From assembly GCA_048463395.1 (NCBI GenBank), contig DBFWPL010000008.1:68487-132486 (forward strand): DNA of 64,000 bases, written 5' to 3'. Below, piece after piece: positions 16,349-25,867 of the stretch; positions within the stretch are counted from its first letter, which is position 1, and each line of letters starts with the position of its first letter. The stretch is from JAGAJR01 sp048463395. GTDB taxonomy: Bacteria > Pseudomonadota > Alphaproteobacteria > RF32 > CAG-239. The position numbers and the translations under genes were made by a program. The notes below the pieces were generated by a model, which was not told the origin of the DNA, ran no database searches, and saw only the letters and a list, made by a program, of their open reading frames with translations.

Positions 16349-19249
16349 ATGGTAAAACGTAAATTTTCGAGATTAAACGAGCTCGGCAGTTTAATGGTCG
16401 AAGCAATGGCGATGTTAGCGTTGATTTCGATGGTAACTCCTATTCTCTATAAAAAAGCGGCGGAACGAACAACCGAACTGCAGGATATTAACGCGGCCAG
16501 CCAGATGCGGAGCCTGATAAAGGCTATTGATGATTATGTCAAAGACAATTATGACGATTTGGTTGCCGGAAAAACGATTACGCAGTCCGAGTGTAAGACG
16601 GCAAGCGTCAACTATTCTTCTTTTACCAATTCTTCTGCCAATATCAGTGTTCCTATTAACCATTTTTGTTATTACCTTCCTTACGGTTTTTTGGGTAGTG
16701 ATAAAGAAGCTCAGGACAGCAAGACTTTCTCCAGCAATTATAAGGTCGTTTTGAAAAAAGTGGACGGAGACAGCGGTCGAAAGAAAACAATCACGGCATT
16801 TTTGGTAGCGAACCCAAGTGCCGGAACCCTGCCGATGATCAGAGCGTCAAGAATCGCCTCCATGATCGGAAGCAACGGCGGTTATGTGGACGGAAACAGA
16901 GGTAACGGTGTGCAGGGAATTTGGACTCTCGACAATTTGCAGACTGATTTGGGTTTGAGTTCCGGGGATTATACCAACGGGGCGATTATGGCATCGAGTA
17001 TGCAGTCCATCAGTGCGTCCGGCGGCGGCGACAGCAGTGAAAATGTTTTGTATCGAAACAAACGTGCCGGAAAAGAGTATTTAAACACGATGGAAACCGA
17101 TCTTTCCATGGGTGCTGCCGGAGGGAAACAGTATAACATTAAAAACATTAACCAGCTGATTGTCGGAGCCAATTCGGCAGATACAATGGACGGCGGTATT
17201 GAAAACGCTTTGTATCTGAAAAAAGGTGGTATCAATGTCGGGGATAAAGCCCATATATCCAGCAGCGGAGCAATCGACGGTACGTCTTTGGGTATCAGCG
17301 GTAATGCGACTATCGGAGGGGCTTTAAGTGCGGCTTCGGCAACAATCTCCGGGGCTTTGCAGGCTGCTACGGCCAATATTACCAATAATTTGACGGTAGG
17401 CGGTGATGCCAATATTACCGGTGCCATTACCGGTGCCAGTTTGGATGTGGGGAACGGAGCTATTAAGGGAGGTCCGATTACAGGAACCAGTTTAAATGTC
17501 GGTACCGGAACCATCACGGCAGGAACCGGTAATTTCAGCGGCGATATTAATGCTGTTAACGGTAATTTCAGCGGTACGATAGATGCCAATATATCCGAGG
17601 CGGATGTAATTACGGCAAGAGTAACATTGAATGCGGGTGTTGGCGGTAGTTTTGCACAGTTTGATGCCACAAGTGCCGACATTAATGTTGATACGTTTAA
17701 TGTCGGGAAAACATCCGGTTCTAAGATTAGCGTTACCGGAGCGGATACGAAATTGCGAAATACGACAACCATGGATGTCGGGCTTTCAGACAGCAGACGT
17801 TTGATTATTAACGGTAACGGTGTCGGTATAACTTCCGATCTTTTGGCAACGATGTATGGTAATACGGGGGTAAGTATTGGTACAAGTGCCGGTAAAGTGG
17901 TCAATATTCAATCGGATTTATTGACAGCGACAAGTCCGGCAACATCCGGAGCCAAAGGATTGGTTAACGTTCGAGACGATTTTTATGCCATTGGCGAGAA
18001 GTTTAAGCTGACCAGAAACACAAGTAATACCAATACGTTGGTGTTTTCTCCTTATTCGACGGGTGTCGGTGATGCGGTAATTTATGCCAGCCATACAGAT
18101 GCCAATGCGGCACCGCGATTGGATATTAAATCCAACGTTTTGCAGGTGGACAGCGGTCCGAGTGCCAGTTATATTGATATTGCTCCCGGGGCTGCCGTTG
18201 CCAATAATGCCAATAAAGGAAGTGTTTATATCAGAAGAGGTGTGATTGAATTAGAATCCAAGTATGATACGGTTAATCAAACAACGGGGAACTCTTCTGC
18301 CATGGGGTATATCAAGGCTGATCGCCTTGTTGATAATGCTGTTCTGGATACTGCGGCTTTACCGATTGTTACCGGCGGTGGTTATTCTGCGACAAGCGGT
18401 ACTACTGGTAAAGCTTATAAGGGATATGATGCTTATCAGGTTAATCCGGCTTATACGTCAGTAATGCATGATATTAAGCTGACGACCCGAGGCGGTGCTC
18501 GTTTGAGCGATATCTTGCCGGATTTCATTAATAAAGGTATTTATGTGGTTGATAATACTTATAAAGAAGCTGTCGGGGATTGGACAGGGAAAACGACGGC
18601 TGCTCAATTGGATGCTATGGGATCATCCAGTAATGAATGTGCTGCCCATACTTGTCGTACTTCTCCGTGGCTGGGATGGATTCCGACTCCGCAGTGTCCT
18701 CCGGGATATGGTAAGGTTATTACCATTACGCCGGCAGGCTGGGCAATGGCTCAAGCCGGTACACCGGGTAAATCAACGTCTGGTTCTCAAAAGAGTCCGG
18801 ATGTAGCAATAAATTATGATCCGCGAAGTATTACGACGGCTTTGGAAAGTGCAACAGCGGAGCCTCTTCCGTTGTATTTCCAAAAAAGTACTTGGCTGAG
18901 AGCCAATGTTTATCCGCACGGAAGCGGAGCCAGCTTTGTCGGTTGGAGTGCGATTATGGGCTTTATGTATCCGTACTCGTATTATAAGGATTATCTCTCG
19001 CATTTGGGAATTGGTCATGGTTCTGTGGCAGAAGATAAGGCAATTGTTTGGAATCTGTTTCCGGTATTCAAGCAGCAGCTGGAAGCTTATGCGACGGTTT
19101 ACTGTTATTTTGACAGAACCAGCTTCTCTTCAACTTATGTTGGGGATTATGATCAGCTGTCGAATAAAAGAACCGTTTATAACAAGGGGAATATGACTTA
19201 TACGGGTCGTTTGAATGATCCTAAGCTGGATTATACTGATCCGTGGTAA
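16349..19249 (+). CDS. Giant prepilin-like protein with repetitive stalk
   Basis: 966 residues from the ATG at 16349, which has AGGAG (16337-16341) seven bases upstream; the frame is open from a TTG at 16316. The N-terminus has a basic leader and then ELGSLMVEAMAMLALISM: cleavage after Gly would leave a hydrophobic helix with Glu at +5, the type IV prepilin rule. Residues 1-290 resemble a pilin head. Residues 300-430 are a repetitive beta stalk (NATIGGALSAASATISGAL, then NGNFSGTIDANI). The C-terminus (about 700-966) is aromatic and contains two short Cys pairs. It resembles shufflon-type PilV minor pilins or adhesins in layout. The exact family is not established. Confidence 0.65.
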   Translation: MVKRKFSRLNELGSLMVEAMAMLALISMVTPILYKKAAERTTELQDINAASQMRSLIKAIDDYVKDNYDDLVAGKTITQSECKTASVNYSSFTNSSANISVPINHFCYYLPYGFLGSDKEAQDSKTFSSNYKVVLKKVDGDSGRKKTITAFLVANPSAGTLPMIRASRIASMIGSNGGYVDGNRGNGVQGIWTLDNLQTDLGLSSGDYTNGAIMASSMQSISASGGGDSSENVLYRNKRAGKEYLNTMETDLSMGAAGGKQYNIKNINQLIVGANSADTMDGGIENALYLKKGGINVGDKAHISSSGAIDGTSLGISGNATIGGALSAASATISGALQAATANITNNLTVGGDANITGAITGASLDVGNGAIKGGPITGTSLNVGTGTITAGTGNFSGDINAVNGNFSGTIDANISEADVITARVTLNAGVGGSFAQFDATSADINVDTFNVGKTSGSKISVTGADTKLRNTTTMDVGLSDSRRLIINGNGVGITSDLLATMYGNTGVSIGTSAGKVVNIQSDLLTATSPATSGAKGLVNVRDDFYAIGEKFKLTRNTSNTNTLVFSPYSTGVGDAVIYASHTDANAAPRLDIKSNVLQVDSGPSASYIDIAPGAAVANNANKGSVYIRRGVIELESKYDTVNQTTGNSSAMGYIKADRLVDNAVLDTAALPIVTGGGYSATSGTTGKAYKGYDAYQVNPAYTSVMHDIKLTTRGGARLSDILPDFINKGIYVVDNTYKEAVGDWTGKTTAAQLDAMGSSSNECAAHTCRTSPWLGWIPTPQCPPGYGKVITITPAGWAMAQAGTPGKSTSGSQKSPDVAINYDPRSITTALESATAEPLPLYFQKSTWLRANVYPHGSGASFVGWSAIMGFMYPYSYYKDYLSHLGIGHGSVAEDKAIVWNLFPVFKQQLEAYATVYCYFDRTSFSSTYVGDYDQLSNKRTVYNKGNMTYTGRLNDPKLDYTDPW

Positions 19250-19263
19250 TCGGAGGATTGTTT

Positions 19264-19291
19264 AAAAAACCCCTCAATTGAGGGGTTTTTT
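19264..19291 (+). terminator. Rho-independent terminator
   Basis: AAAAAACCCCTCAATTGAGG and the following GGTTTTTT form a perfect palindrome, placed 15 bases after the giant prepilin-like gene. Confidence 0.9.
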
Positions 19292-19380
19292 GTGGTAAAA
19301 ATTTTTTTGTGTAGTAATTTCGTTAAAATGAACTAATATAAGCAAAGGTAAAAAACAGTTTTATTTAAGGAGTGTTTGAG

Positions 19381-20115
19381 ATGAAGTTGCTTGCCTTGTT
19401 GATAACGGGAGTTTCAATAATGTTTTCAACAGCCTCGTTAGCTCAGGAAACTTCTGGGGTGCAGTCATTTATGCAGGAAGCTGATGCCTGGCGTCGCCAA
19501 AAAGGGGAGAGGCTTGTTATTTTGCAGAGTATTTCCGACTCTGTCGGACAGGCCGGAATGGAAAATATTACGAAAGCGGAACAGGTTTTTTGCTATCAGG
19601 TGGAAAACCGTCCGGCCGGTTACAGCGGTTACACGATTGACGGAATGGCCGTTACCGGATTTTGCGGTGTGGTTAACGCTGATTTGCGGGATATGATTAT
19701 TAAGCAGTTTTTTGCAACGGAAGAGAATATCAGTACTGTTCCTGACAAGTGTCTTATCCGTCCGAAACTTATGCTTCGTTTTGTTCGCGGAATTGACGCC
19801 ACGGATGTTCTGCTTTCTTCTCCGTGTCATTCTTTTTCAGTCTTTTACGGCGGAAAGCTCAGAACGTTTAACTTCAAGCCGGGGGCCGAAATTATTGATG
19901 TTATGGTCAATTCGTTCAAAACCAGTACCATTCCTTTTGTTTCTCCGGCTCTGCTTAATCAGCTTCTGCCGGTGGGCGTTGCCCAAAATACGGAGCAGAA
20001 AGCTATCGTGAAGGAGAAAAAAACAACGGCACCTATTCGTCAGTGGGAAGGAAGCGGTAATGAGCCGATTAAGAAAGCTCCGGTTAAAAAGGGCTGGAAT
20101 AATCTGAAAATGTAA
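19381..20115 (+). CDS. Secreted hypothetical protein
   Basis: 244 residues from the ATG at 19381; AAGGAG (19367-19372) is eight bases upstream, so this start is preferred over a GTG at 19372. A signal peptide (about 1-24) ends at ASLAQE. The mature protein has about six cysteines (VFCYQVEN, FCGVVN, KCLIR, PCHSF) and a basic C-terminal tail. I recognise no family. It follows the two pilin-like genes in the same direction, beyond a terminator, so a link to surface structures is possible but unproved. Confidence 0.65.
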   Translation: MKLLALLITGVSIMFSTASLAQETSGVQSFMQEADAWRRQKGERLVILQSISDSVGQAGMENITKAEQVFCYQVENRPAGYSGYTIDGMAVTGFCGVVNADLRDMIIKQFFATEENISTVPDKCLIRPKLMLRFVRGIDATDVLLSSPCHSFSVFYGGKLRTFNFKPGAEIIDVMVNSFKTSTIPFVSPALLNQLLPVGVAQNTEQKAIVKEKKTTAPIRQWEGSGNEPIKKAPVKKGWNNLKM

Positions 20116-20160
20116 TTACATCTTTTTAGAACAGCTAGTACGAATAGGACTATTTATATG

Positions 20161-20186
20161 AAAACCTGACAGTTCTGTCAGGTTTT
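20161..20186. terminator. Hairpin terminator between convergent genes
   Basis: AAAACCTGACAG pairs with CTGTCAGGTTTT around a TT loop. It separates the gene ending at 20115 (+) from the pit gene ending at 20197 (-). Confidence 0.8.
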
Positions 20187-20196
20187 CTGTTTTGTT

Positions 20197-21249
20197 TTAG
20201 GGCAGAAATACGGTTTGATTAAATACGTTTTCCAAAAAGAACAGGGAAATGAAACAGATAACGGAAGCAATGACCGGTGTGGTTATCCATCCTAAGGCGA
20301 TACGTCCCAAAGTTGACCAGCGGACGCAAGAGCCTCCTTTCATAATCCCAATGCCGATAACCGCCCCGATGACGGCTTGAGAACTGGAAACCGGAACCAA
20401 CGGTAAAGCAGGCAGATTGTGGCTTGTTAAAAAGTTTTGCAGTCCCTGAGAGGCAAATAAAAATAAAACCAAAGACTGGGAAACGACGACAATCCACGCG
20501 ACAACAGGAGACATGGACATCAGGTTGTTTCCGATGGTGTTTATGACTTTTTGAGAATATGTAAAAACACCGATACTAATGGAAATTCCGCCGATTAAAA
20601 AGAGAATTTGCGTGCCGTTGAGCTTGATAATTCCCATATTGACCGGATGAAACGGATTGGAATCGACAAAAACGCCCATGACATTGGCAATGTTGTTTGC
20701 TCCCAAAGCGTAAGCCCCGAAGGCTCCGGCCAGAAGTAAGCCGATACGGGTATAGCAGTCTTGCCGAACGAGGTGAATTTTGGAGTGTTTGAGGATGATT
20801 TTTATGACGTAATAAAGAAAAACGGCGATTACTCCCGAAAGAGCAGGACAAATCGCCCAAGTGCTGACAATCTTGCTCAAAACGCCGATATCGGTTGTTT
20901 TTCCACTGTAGAGATTCCACCCGACAATGGCACCGACAATGGCCTGTGAAGTGGAGACGGGAATACCGCTGCCAACCATCCAATAAACCGTGAGTGCCGC
21001 AGAAAAAGCGACCATAAATGCTCCGGCAATGGCGTTGACGTTACCCAAATCTCCCAGGGTCTTGCTGGCACCGGCTCCGGTATAAACAGCCCCGAGAATG
21101 ATGAAAACAGAGGCGATAATTGCGGCGGTTTTAAACTTTACCATACGGGTTCCGACCGCTGTTCCGAAAATGTTGGCCGCATCATTGGCTCCGAGGGACC
21201 AACCCAGAAATAAACCGCTGCTCAGAAAAATAAAAAAGGCAATATCCAT
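20197..21249 (-). CDS. pit: Inorganic phosphate transporter, Pit family
   Basis: 350 residues, about ten membrane helices. Both halves carry the family signature: GANDAANIFGTAVG near residue 20 and GANNIANVMGVFV in the second half, plus PVSTSQAIVGAIVGW and PVSSSQAVIGAVIGIG. Pit proteins are proton-coupled symporters of metal-phosphate. Its start directly abuts the end of the DUF47 gene (21250), an arrangement typical for low-affinity phosphate uptake. Confidence 0.92.
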   Translation of the reverse strand: MDIAFFIFLSSGLFLGWSLGANDAANIFGTAVGTRMVKFKTAAIIASVFIILGAVYTGAGASKTLGDLGNVNAIAGAFMVAFSAALTVYWMVGSGIPVSTSQAIVGAIVGWNLYSGKTTDIGVLSKIVSTWAICPALSGVIAVFLYYVIKIILKHSKIHLVRQDCYTRIGLLLAGAFGAYALGANNIANVMGVFVDSNPFHPVNMGIIKLNGTQILFLIGGISISIGVFTYSQKVINTIGNNLMSMSPVVAWIVVVSQSLVLFLFASQGLQNFLTSHNLPALPLVPVSSSQAVIGAVIGIGIMKGGSCVRWSTLGRIALGWITTPVIASVICFISLFFLENVFNQTVFLP

Positions 21250-21909
21250 TTAAATATCCCGTTTGATGGTGAAAATCAGAAGTTCGTCAATGCAATCTTC
21301 GGCAATGTCAGCCACATCGGCAACTTTACAGATGAGTGAACTGAGCTGAATTTTGTTTGCCAGCGGCAAATCCGAATCAAAAATGGCTTCTCTTAAGTGG
21401 GCGGAGGTAATGTCGCTTTCGTGTTCCAGAAAATAGACTTTTTGTGAATAATCCCTGACCGTGCTGATGTCTCTGAAAAATGCTCTGGAGGCGATAGCCA
21501 TGTTTTCCGTGCAGTCAATCACTTGTTCACAGAGTTCGGTCAGCCGCATGTGGTATTCTGCCGGAATTTCCGGACGTTCAATATAAAAAGCATGGGCGAC
21601 TTCATCATATTTGTTAATGATTTTATCAAGCTTTTCAACCAGATGGAGAACGTCTCCCCGTAAGTCAGGGAGCAAATTTTCAACATAAAGTTTGTTTTCA
21701 ATATCGCGGCGGATGGCATCGGCATCGTGTTCTATCTGTTTGATTTGTTTGCTTAATTTTTTGTATTCGGCACTGCGTTGTTCGACCAAAAAGACTTTAA
21801 TTGCCTTTTTGAATGTCATTGCGACATCTATAATCTTGTCATGAAACAAATCTATTTTGTTTTCCAGAGCTTTGGTTTGCGAAAACAGCGAAATGTGAAC
21901 GTGAAACAT
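21250..21909 (-). CDS. DUF47 (PhoU-like) partner of the Pit transporter
   Basis: 219 residues, all-helical, of the TIGR00153/DUF47 PhoU-like family: ALENKIDLFHDKIIDVAM early, then LPDLRGDVLHLVEKLDKIIN and the C-terminal VADVADIAEDCIDELLIFTI. Members sit next to pit genes and are thought to modulate transport or sense phosphate. It is the first gene of a two-gene operon with pit, with no gap between them. Confidence 0.9.
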   Translation of the reverse strand: MFHVHISLFSQTKALENKIDLFHDKIIDVAMTFKKAIKVFLVEQRSAEYKKLSKQIKQIEHDADAIRRDIENKLYVENLLPDLRGDVLHLVEKLDKIINKYDEVAHAFYIERPEIPAEYHMRLTELCEQVIDCTENMAIASRAFFRDISTVRDYSQKVYFLEHESDITSAHLREAIFDSDLPLANKIQLSSLICKVADVADIAEDCIDELLIFTIKRDI

Positions 21910-22089
21910 CAGATACCTGTCCTTAAATTGTTAATTATCAGTTGTTACTTTATCATAAATGGTTAAAGAAAGCTTTATTTTTTCAAAAATAATTAAAAAA
22001 TAAAATTTAATTTTCTCTTGTAAATATGAGATATATTGGCTAAATTAAGTATGTTTTTGATTATAATTTAAAACTTAAGGATACTGATA

Positions 22090-22821
22090 ATGAATAAATT
22101 AAATTCACTTTATGTTTCTTTAGTGGCTTTGCTTGTTGCCATCGCAGCTTTGGTTATGTGTGTTCTCTGCTGCTGCGGTAATAAGGGTGCCATGGTGGAA
22201 GAAGCCCTGAACAATAATCCTGAAATGATTATTAATGCTATGCAGAAATATGAACAGAAAATGAGAGACGAAGCTCAGGCTCAGGCTCAAAAACTGATCA
22301 TGGACAATATTGAAGAAGTAAACAATGATCCTAGCACTCCGTTTGTCGGTAATAAAGACGCCAAAGTTGTGTTGGTTGAATTCTTTGATTATTCTTGCGG
22401 ATACTGCCACAGATTGTTCCCAGGCTTAAAAGCCGTTATTGAAAACAATCCGGATGTTAAAGTTGCTTTCAAAGCTTTGACTTTTGTTTCTCCGGTTTCC
22501 GAATATGCTGCAAAGGCCGCTTTGGCTGCCAATATGCAGGGTAAATATATTGAAATGCATAATGGTTTGTTCCAAGTTAACGGCAGATTGACTGAAGCTA
22601 AGGTTGACGAAGTTGCTGCTCAAATTGGTTTGGATATGGATCAGTACAGAACAGATTTGGGTTCTGAAAAAGTTAAAACAGCTTTGAGAAACAATGCAGA
22701 ATTGGCTGGTAAAATTCAGGTTAACGGTGTTCCTGCCCTTGTCCTGAACGGCAAAATGCTGCAGACGATTGACGGCAATGTTGTTCAAGATGCTTTGAAC
22801 GAAGCAAAAGCTGCTCAATAA
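22090..22821 (+). CDS. DsbA-like thioredoxin-fold protein, membrane-anchored
   Basis: 243 residues. An N-terminal helix (SLVALLVAIAALVMCVLCCC) anchors it in the inner membrane or acts as a signal. The periplasmic part is a DsbA-type thioredoxin fold with the redox motif CGYC in FFDYSCGYCHRLFPG and the cis-Pro loop NGVPALVLNG. It should oxidise or isomerise disulfides of exported proteins, of which this window has several Cys-rich examples. The run of cysteines at the membrane edge (CVLCCCGN) is unusual. It is a single gene followed by a terminator. Confidence 0.88.
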   Translation: MNKLNSLYVSLVALLVAIAALVMCVLCCCGNKGAMVEEALNNNPEMIINAMQKYEQKMRDEAQAQAQKLIMDNIEEVNNDPSTPFVGNKDAKVVLVEFFDYSCGYCHRLFPGLKAVIENNPDVKVAFKALTFVSPVSEYAAKAALAANMQGKYIEMHNGLFQVNGRLTEAKVDEVAAQIGLDMDQYRTDLGSEKVKTALRNNAELAGKIQVNGVPALVLNGKMLQTIDGNVVQDALNEAKAAQ

Positions 22822-22841
22822 TCTCTTTGTGAGGAGATAAC

Positions 22842-22872
22842 AAAAAACAGCTCTCAAATGAGAGCTGTTTTT
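22842..22872 (+). terminator. Rho-independent terminator
   Basis: AAACAGCTCTC pairs with GAGAGCTGTTT around AAAT, followed by a T-rich tract. It lies between convergent genes and can serve both. Confidence 0.88.
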
Positions 22873-22888
22873 CTTTTGGGTAAAAAGT

Positions 22889-23785
22889 TTAATATTTCCG
22901 CTCTATAATGTATTGGGCGAGAAGTTTGAGGTTCTCGGCTTTGCTGCCGAAAATGTCTAAAGCCTTTTGAGCTTGTTTAATCAGGTCTTCGGCGATTTTG
23001 CGGGTGTTTGCCAATCCATATAGGGAAACGAAAGTTACTTTTCCTTGTTTTTTGTCTTTTTGGAGTGTTTTTCCGACCAAATCGGCATTACCTTCAACAT
23101 CAAGGATGTCATCGGCGATTTGAAACGCAATGCCGATTTTGCGGGAATAATCTATTAATGCCTGTCTTTGTTTTTTGGTGGCTTTTCCCAGAATGGCTCC
23201 GGCTTCACAGGCATAGCGGATAAGGCGGCCGGTTTTCATTTCTTCAATATGTTTAATGAGTGTTTCGTTTTGCAGTTTTGGAGAAATTTTTTCGGCATAC
23301 AGATCAACCATTTGTCCGGCAATCATTCCCGTAAAAGCTCCGGCAGCGTTTGCCAGATATTGTATCAGTTCGCAGCGGGTTGCGGAATCTGCTGTTTTTT
23401 CGTCACTAAGAATTTCAAAGGCATAGGTCAGCAATCCGTCGCCCGCTAAAATGGCGGTTGCTTCGTCAAATTGTTTGTGGCAAGTGGGTTTGCCGCGGCG
23501 AAGATCGTCGTTGTCCATGGAAGGCAAATCATCATGGATTAACGAATAAGAATGGAGCATTTCCAAAGCGGCGGCGGTTCGGAGCGATTTTGCCTCGGAG
23601 ATGCCGAACAGTTTGGCTGTTTCGGAAACCAGATACGGACGGAGCCTTTTTCCGCCGTTCATGACCGAATATTTCATGGCTTCGACCACTCTTTTTTCCT
23701 CTCCTTCGGGAAGCGGAAAAAAAGATGCCAGTTTGGTGTTAAATTTTTGAGAGTAAGAGCTTAAAATTTTTTTGATGTTTTTCAT
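22889..23785 (-). CDS. ispA: Polyprenyl (farnesyl/geranyl) diphosphate synthase
   Basis: 298 residues. The two Asp-rich motifs are present: DDLPSMDNDDLRRG (first) and FQIADDILDVEG (second), with GGKRLRPYL at the N-terminus for isopentenyl diphosphate binding. The short spacing and small residues before the first motif fit a short-chain (C15) product. It condenses isopentenyl diphosphate into farnesyl diphosphate for undecaprenyl and quinone synthesis. It begins 2 bases after xseB, a common pairing (xseB-ispA). Confidence 0.93.
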   Translation of the reverse strand: MKNIKKILSSYSQKFNTKLASFFPLPEGEEKRVVEAMKYSVMNGGKRLRPYLVSETAKLFGISEAKSLRTAAALEMLHSYSLIHDDLPSMDNDDLRRGKPTCHKQFDEATAILAGDGLLTYAFEILSDEKTADSATRCELIQYLANAAGAFTGMIAGQMVDLYAEKISPKLQNETLIKHIEEMKTGRLIRYACEAGAILGKATKKQRQALIDYSRKIGIAFQIADDILDVEGNADLVGKTLQKDKKQGKVTFVSLYGLANTRKIAEDLIKQAQKALDIFGSKAENLKLLAQYIIERKY

Positions 23786-23787
23786 AA

Positions 23788-24030
23788 TCAGTCAATCTTT
23801 TCCAGTTCAGATGTGCTCATTTCTCCGTTTGGGGAGATTTCAATTTTTTCAATTTTGAGCTGGGCGTCTTTTAGTCTTTTTTCACAGAATTGTTTCAGGC
23901 TGACGGCCTTCTCATAAGCGGTAACCGCGTCATCGAGTTTAATCCGTCCGCTTTCAAGCTCACGGACGATGTTTTCCAGCTGCAGAAGGGCATCTTCAAA
24001 GCTCAAGTCCTTGATTTTATTGTCTTCCAT
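23788..24030 (-). CDS. xseB: Exodeoxyribonuclease VII small subunit
   Basis: 80 residues from the ATG at 24030, which has AAGGAG seven bases upstream; a longer frame to 24057 lacks support. It carries the family pattern LSFEDALLQLENIVRELESG and a helical hairpin ending KRLKDAQLKIEKIE. It binds the large subunit XseA (not in this window) to form the nuclease that degrades single-stranded DNA. It leads an operon with ispA. Confidence 0.93.
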   Translation of the reverse strand: MEDNKIKDLSFEDALLQLENIVRELESGRIKLDDAVTAYEKAVSLKQFCEKRLKDAQLKIEKIEISPNGEMSTSELEKID

Positions 24031-24056
24031 TAATTTTCTCCTTATTAATTTAGGCA

Positions 24057-24085
24057 ATATTATTATATTATGTTTCTAATATCAA
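24057..24085 (-). promoter_or_regulatory. Sigma-70-like promoter for xseB-ispA
   Basis: On the minus strand: TTGATA (24085-24080), 17-base spacer, TAATAT (24062-24057). Confidence 0.55.
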
Positions 24086-24199
24086 CTTTAATGTAACCAT
24101 TGTGATAAACAGCTAAAGTATATATATCAATTAGCTTTATTAGAACTGTTTGAAGCTTCCCGATTATGGTATCCTTAAGTAAAAATCAGGGAGGAAAAA

Positions 24200-24490
24200 A
24201 TGAAGAGTTCGGTGATAAAATTAGGGGCAAAGTTATTTAAAGCCTTAGGAAATGAAAAACGGTTGGAGATATTGTTTAATTTATTAAATAAAGAACTGAA
24301 TGTCGGAGAGTTGGAAAAGCTTGTTGATCTGAGTCAGTCGGCGTTATCGCAGCATTTGGCGGTTTTGAGAAGCGGAGACATTGTTAAAACCCGCAGAGTT
24401 GCTCAAACGATTTTTTATTCTATTAAAAGCGAAAAAGTGATTAAGGTTTTGAACTTTATAAAAAAACTTTACGGTACACCGTGTTATTAA
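24200..24490 (+). CDS. ArsR-family winged-helix transcriptional regulator
   Basis: 96 residues, typical for ArsR/SmtB. The core reads LFKALGNEKRLEILFNLL, then the recognition helix region LVDLSQSALSQHLAVLRSGD and the wing KTRRVAQTIFYSI. The metal-binding ELCVCD motif of ArsR/SmtB sensors is absent, so it is not an obvious metal sensor; a C-terminal Cys (GTPCY) is the only cysteine. No target gene is adjacent in the same direction. GGGAGG lies before the ATG. Confidence 0.88.
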   Translation: MKSSVIKLGAKLFKALGNEKRLEILFNLLNKELNVGELEKLVDLSQSALSQHLAVLRSGDIVKTRRVAQTIFYSIKSEKVIKVLNFIKKLYGTPCY

Positions 24491-24521
24491 AAAACGGGGT
24501 AACGGAGCAAGCAGCGGCAAT

Positions 24522-25685
24522 TTAATCAGAAGCCGCTGTTTTTATGTCTATTGCTTTTTTATTCGGGTTGTAACTGATGGTTAAACGTCCTTCCCGCAGA
24601 GCCAAAGCTTCTTTTCCGAAAAGTTCGAACCGCCATCCTTTCAGAACAGGATTGTTTTTATCGGCAAAAACGGAGAGTTTTCGCAAATCTTCTTCCGAGG
24701 CAATGAGTTTGGCAACCACACCGCTTTTTTGGCTTTTGATTTTGAGCAGGAGTTTTAGAAGTTCGTATAACGACAGGGAGGCTCCCGAGACGTTTTTTTC
24801 TTTTTCTGGACGAACGTATTGAGATGACGGGATTTCCTGTGCTTTGTTCATAACTTCCAAAATCTCAACAGCAAGTTTTCCGACCAGAATATCTTTGCGG
24901 ATGTTGCGGATTTCTTCCATTTCTTCAAGTGTATGCGGGCAGGCTGCGGCAATGTTAAGCAGACATTCGTCTTTGATGATGGACTGCCGAGGGGTGTCTT
25001 TCTTTTGAGCTCGTTCTTCCCGCCAGGCTGCCAATTCTCTTAAAATGGTCAGAAAACGGGCGTTGTGGGAGCGGTGTTTGATTTTTTGCCAGGCATCTTG
25101 GGGATGAACAATGTATGTTTCCGGATTGGTTAAAATTTCGGCTTCTTCGTCCACCCAGTGAAGTCTTCCCGTATTTTCGAGTTCCGTTTTCAGATGTTCA
25201 TAAATGGGGATTAAGTGAGTTACGTCCGAAAGGGCGTATTGCAGTTGTTTTTTATCCAACGGGCGTTTACTCCAATTGGACAGGCGGCAGGTCTTATCTA
25301 AGGAGATGTTAACGATTTTATTAACAAGAGTTTCGTAGCTGACAGATTCCCCAAATCCGCAGACCATGGCTGCAATTTGGGTGTCGAACACGGGGTCGGG
25401 GATGGTTCCCGAGAGTTTGTATAAAATCTCAATATCCTGTCGTCCGGAGTGGAATACTTTAATAATATCCGGGTTTTGGAGAATGGCAAAAAAAGGAGAC
25501 AGGTCGATATCAGGGGCCAGGGGGTCGATGATTGCACATTCTCCTTTACTGCCGACTTGTATCAGGCAAAGTTTGGCATAGTATGTTTTTTCCCTTAGGA
25601 ATTCCAAATCAACGGTGATGAATTCCTTTTGGTTGAGTGTTTCGCAAAAATCTTTTAAATCCTGTGTCGTTTCAATTATGTTCAT
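24522..25685 (-). CDS. rnd: Ribonuclease D
   Basis: 387 residues from the ATG at 25685, with AGGA eight bases upstream; an upstream ATG at 25784 adds 33 residues that look unrelated to the family. The DEDD exonuclease domain has FITVDLEFLRE (Asp and Glu), FHSGRQDIEILY and YALSDVTHLIPIY. One or two HRDC-like helical domains follow (residues 205-390). It trims tRNA 3' ends and degrades RNA from the 3' side. It is divergent from aspS. Confidence 0.92.
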   Translation of the reverse strand: MNIIETTQDLKDFCETLNQKEFITVDLEFLREKTYYAKLCLIQVGSKGECAIIDPLAPDIDLSPFFAILQNPDIIKVFHSGRQDIEILYKLSGTIPDPVFDTQIAAMVCGFGESVSYETLVNKIVNISLDKTCRLSNWSKRPLDKKQLQYALSDVTHLIPIYEHLKTELENTGRLHWVDEEAEILTNPETYIVHPQDAWQKIKHRSHNARFLTILRELAAWREERAQKKDTPRQSIIKDECLLNIAAACPHTLEEMEEIRNIRKDILVGKLAVEILEVMNKAQEIPSSQYVRPEKEKNVSGASLSLYELLKLLLKIKSQKSGVVAKLIASEEDLRKLSVFADKNNPVLKGWRFELFGKEALALREGRLTISYNPNKKAIDIKTAASD

Positions 25686-25867
25686 TTTTATTTTCCTGCC
25701 TGTTACAGCTTGATTATTTAATATTTTTTTCTGTTCAAAGCAAGCAAAATATCTGTTATCGTCAAAGCGGTTTTTTATGTTCATCTCTTTAAGTTTGGCT
25801 TGCTTTTCATCGGAATTAGATTTAAAACTATAAAGCTTAATAAAATAAAATGATACAAGAGGTTTTT

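Noticed and set aside
16969..17904. Minus-strand frame of 311 codons rich in Pro, Leu and Val
   Set aside because: Shadow of the repetitive stalk region of the giant prepilin-like protein.
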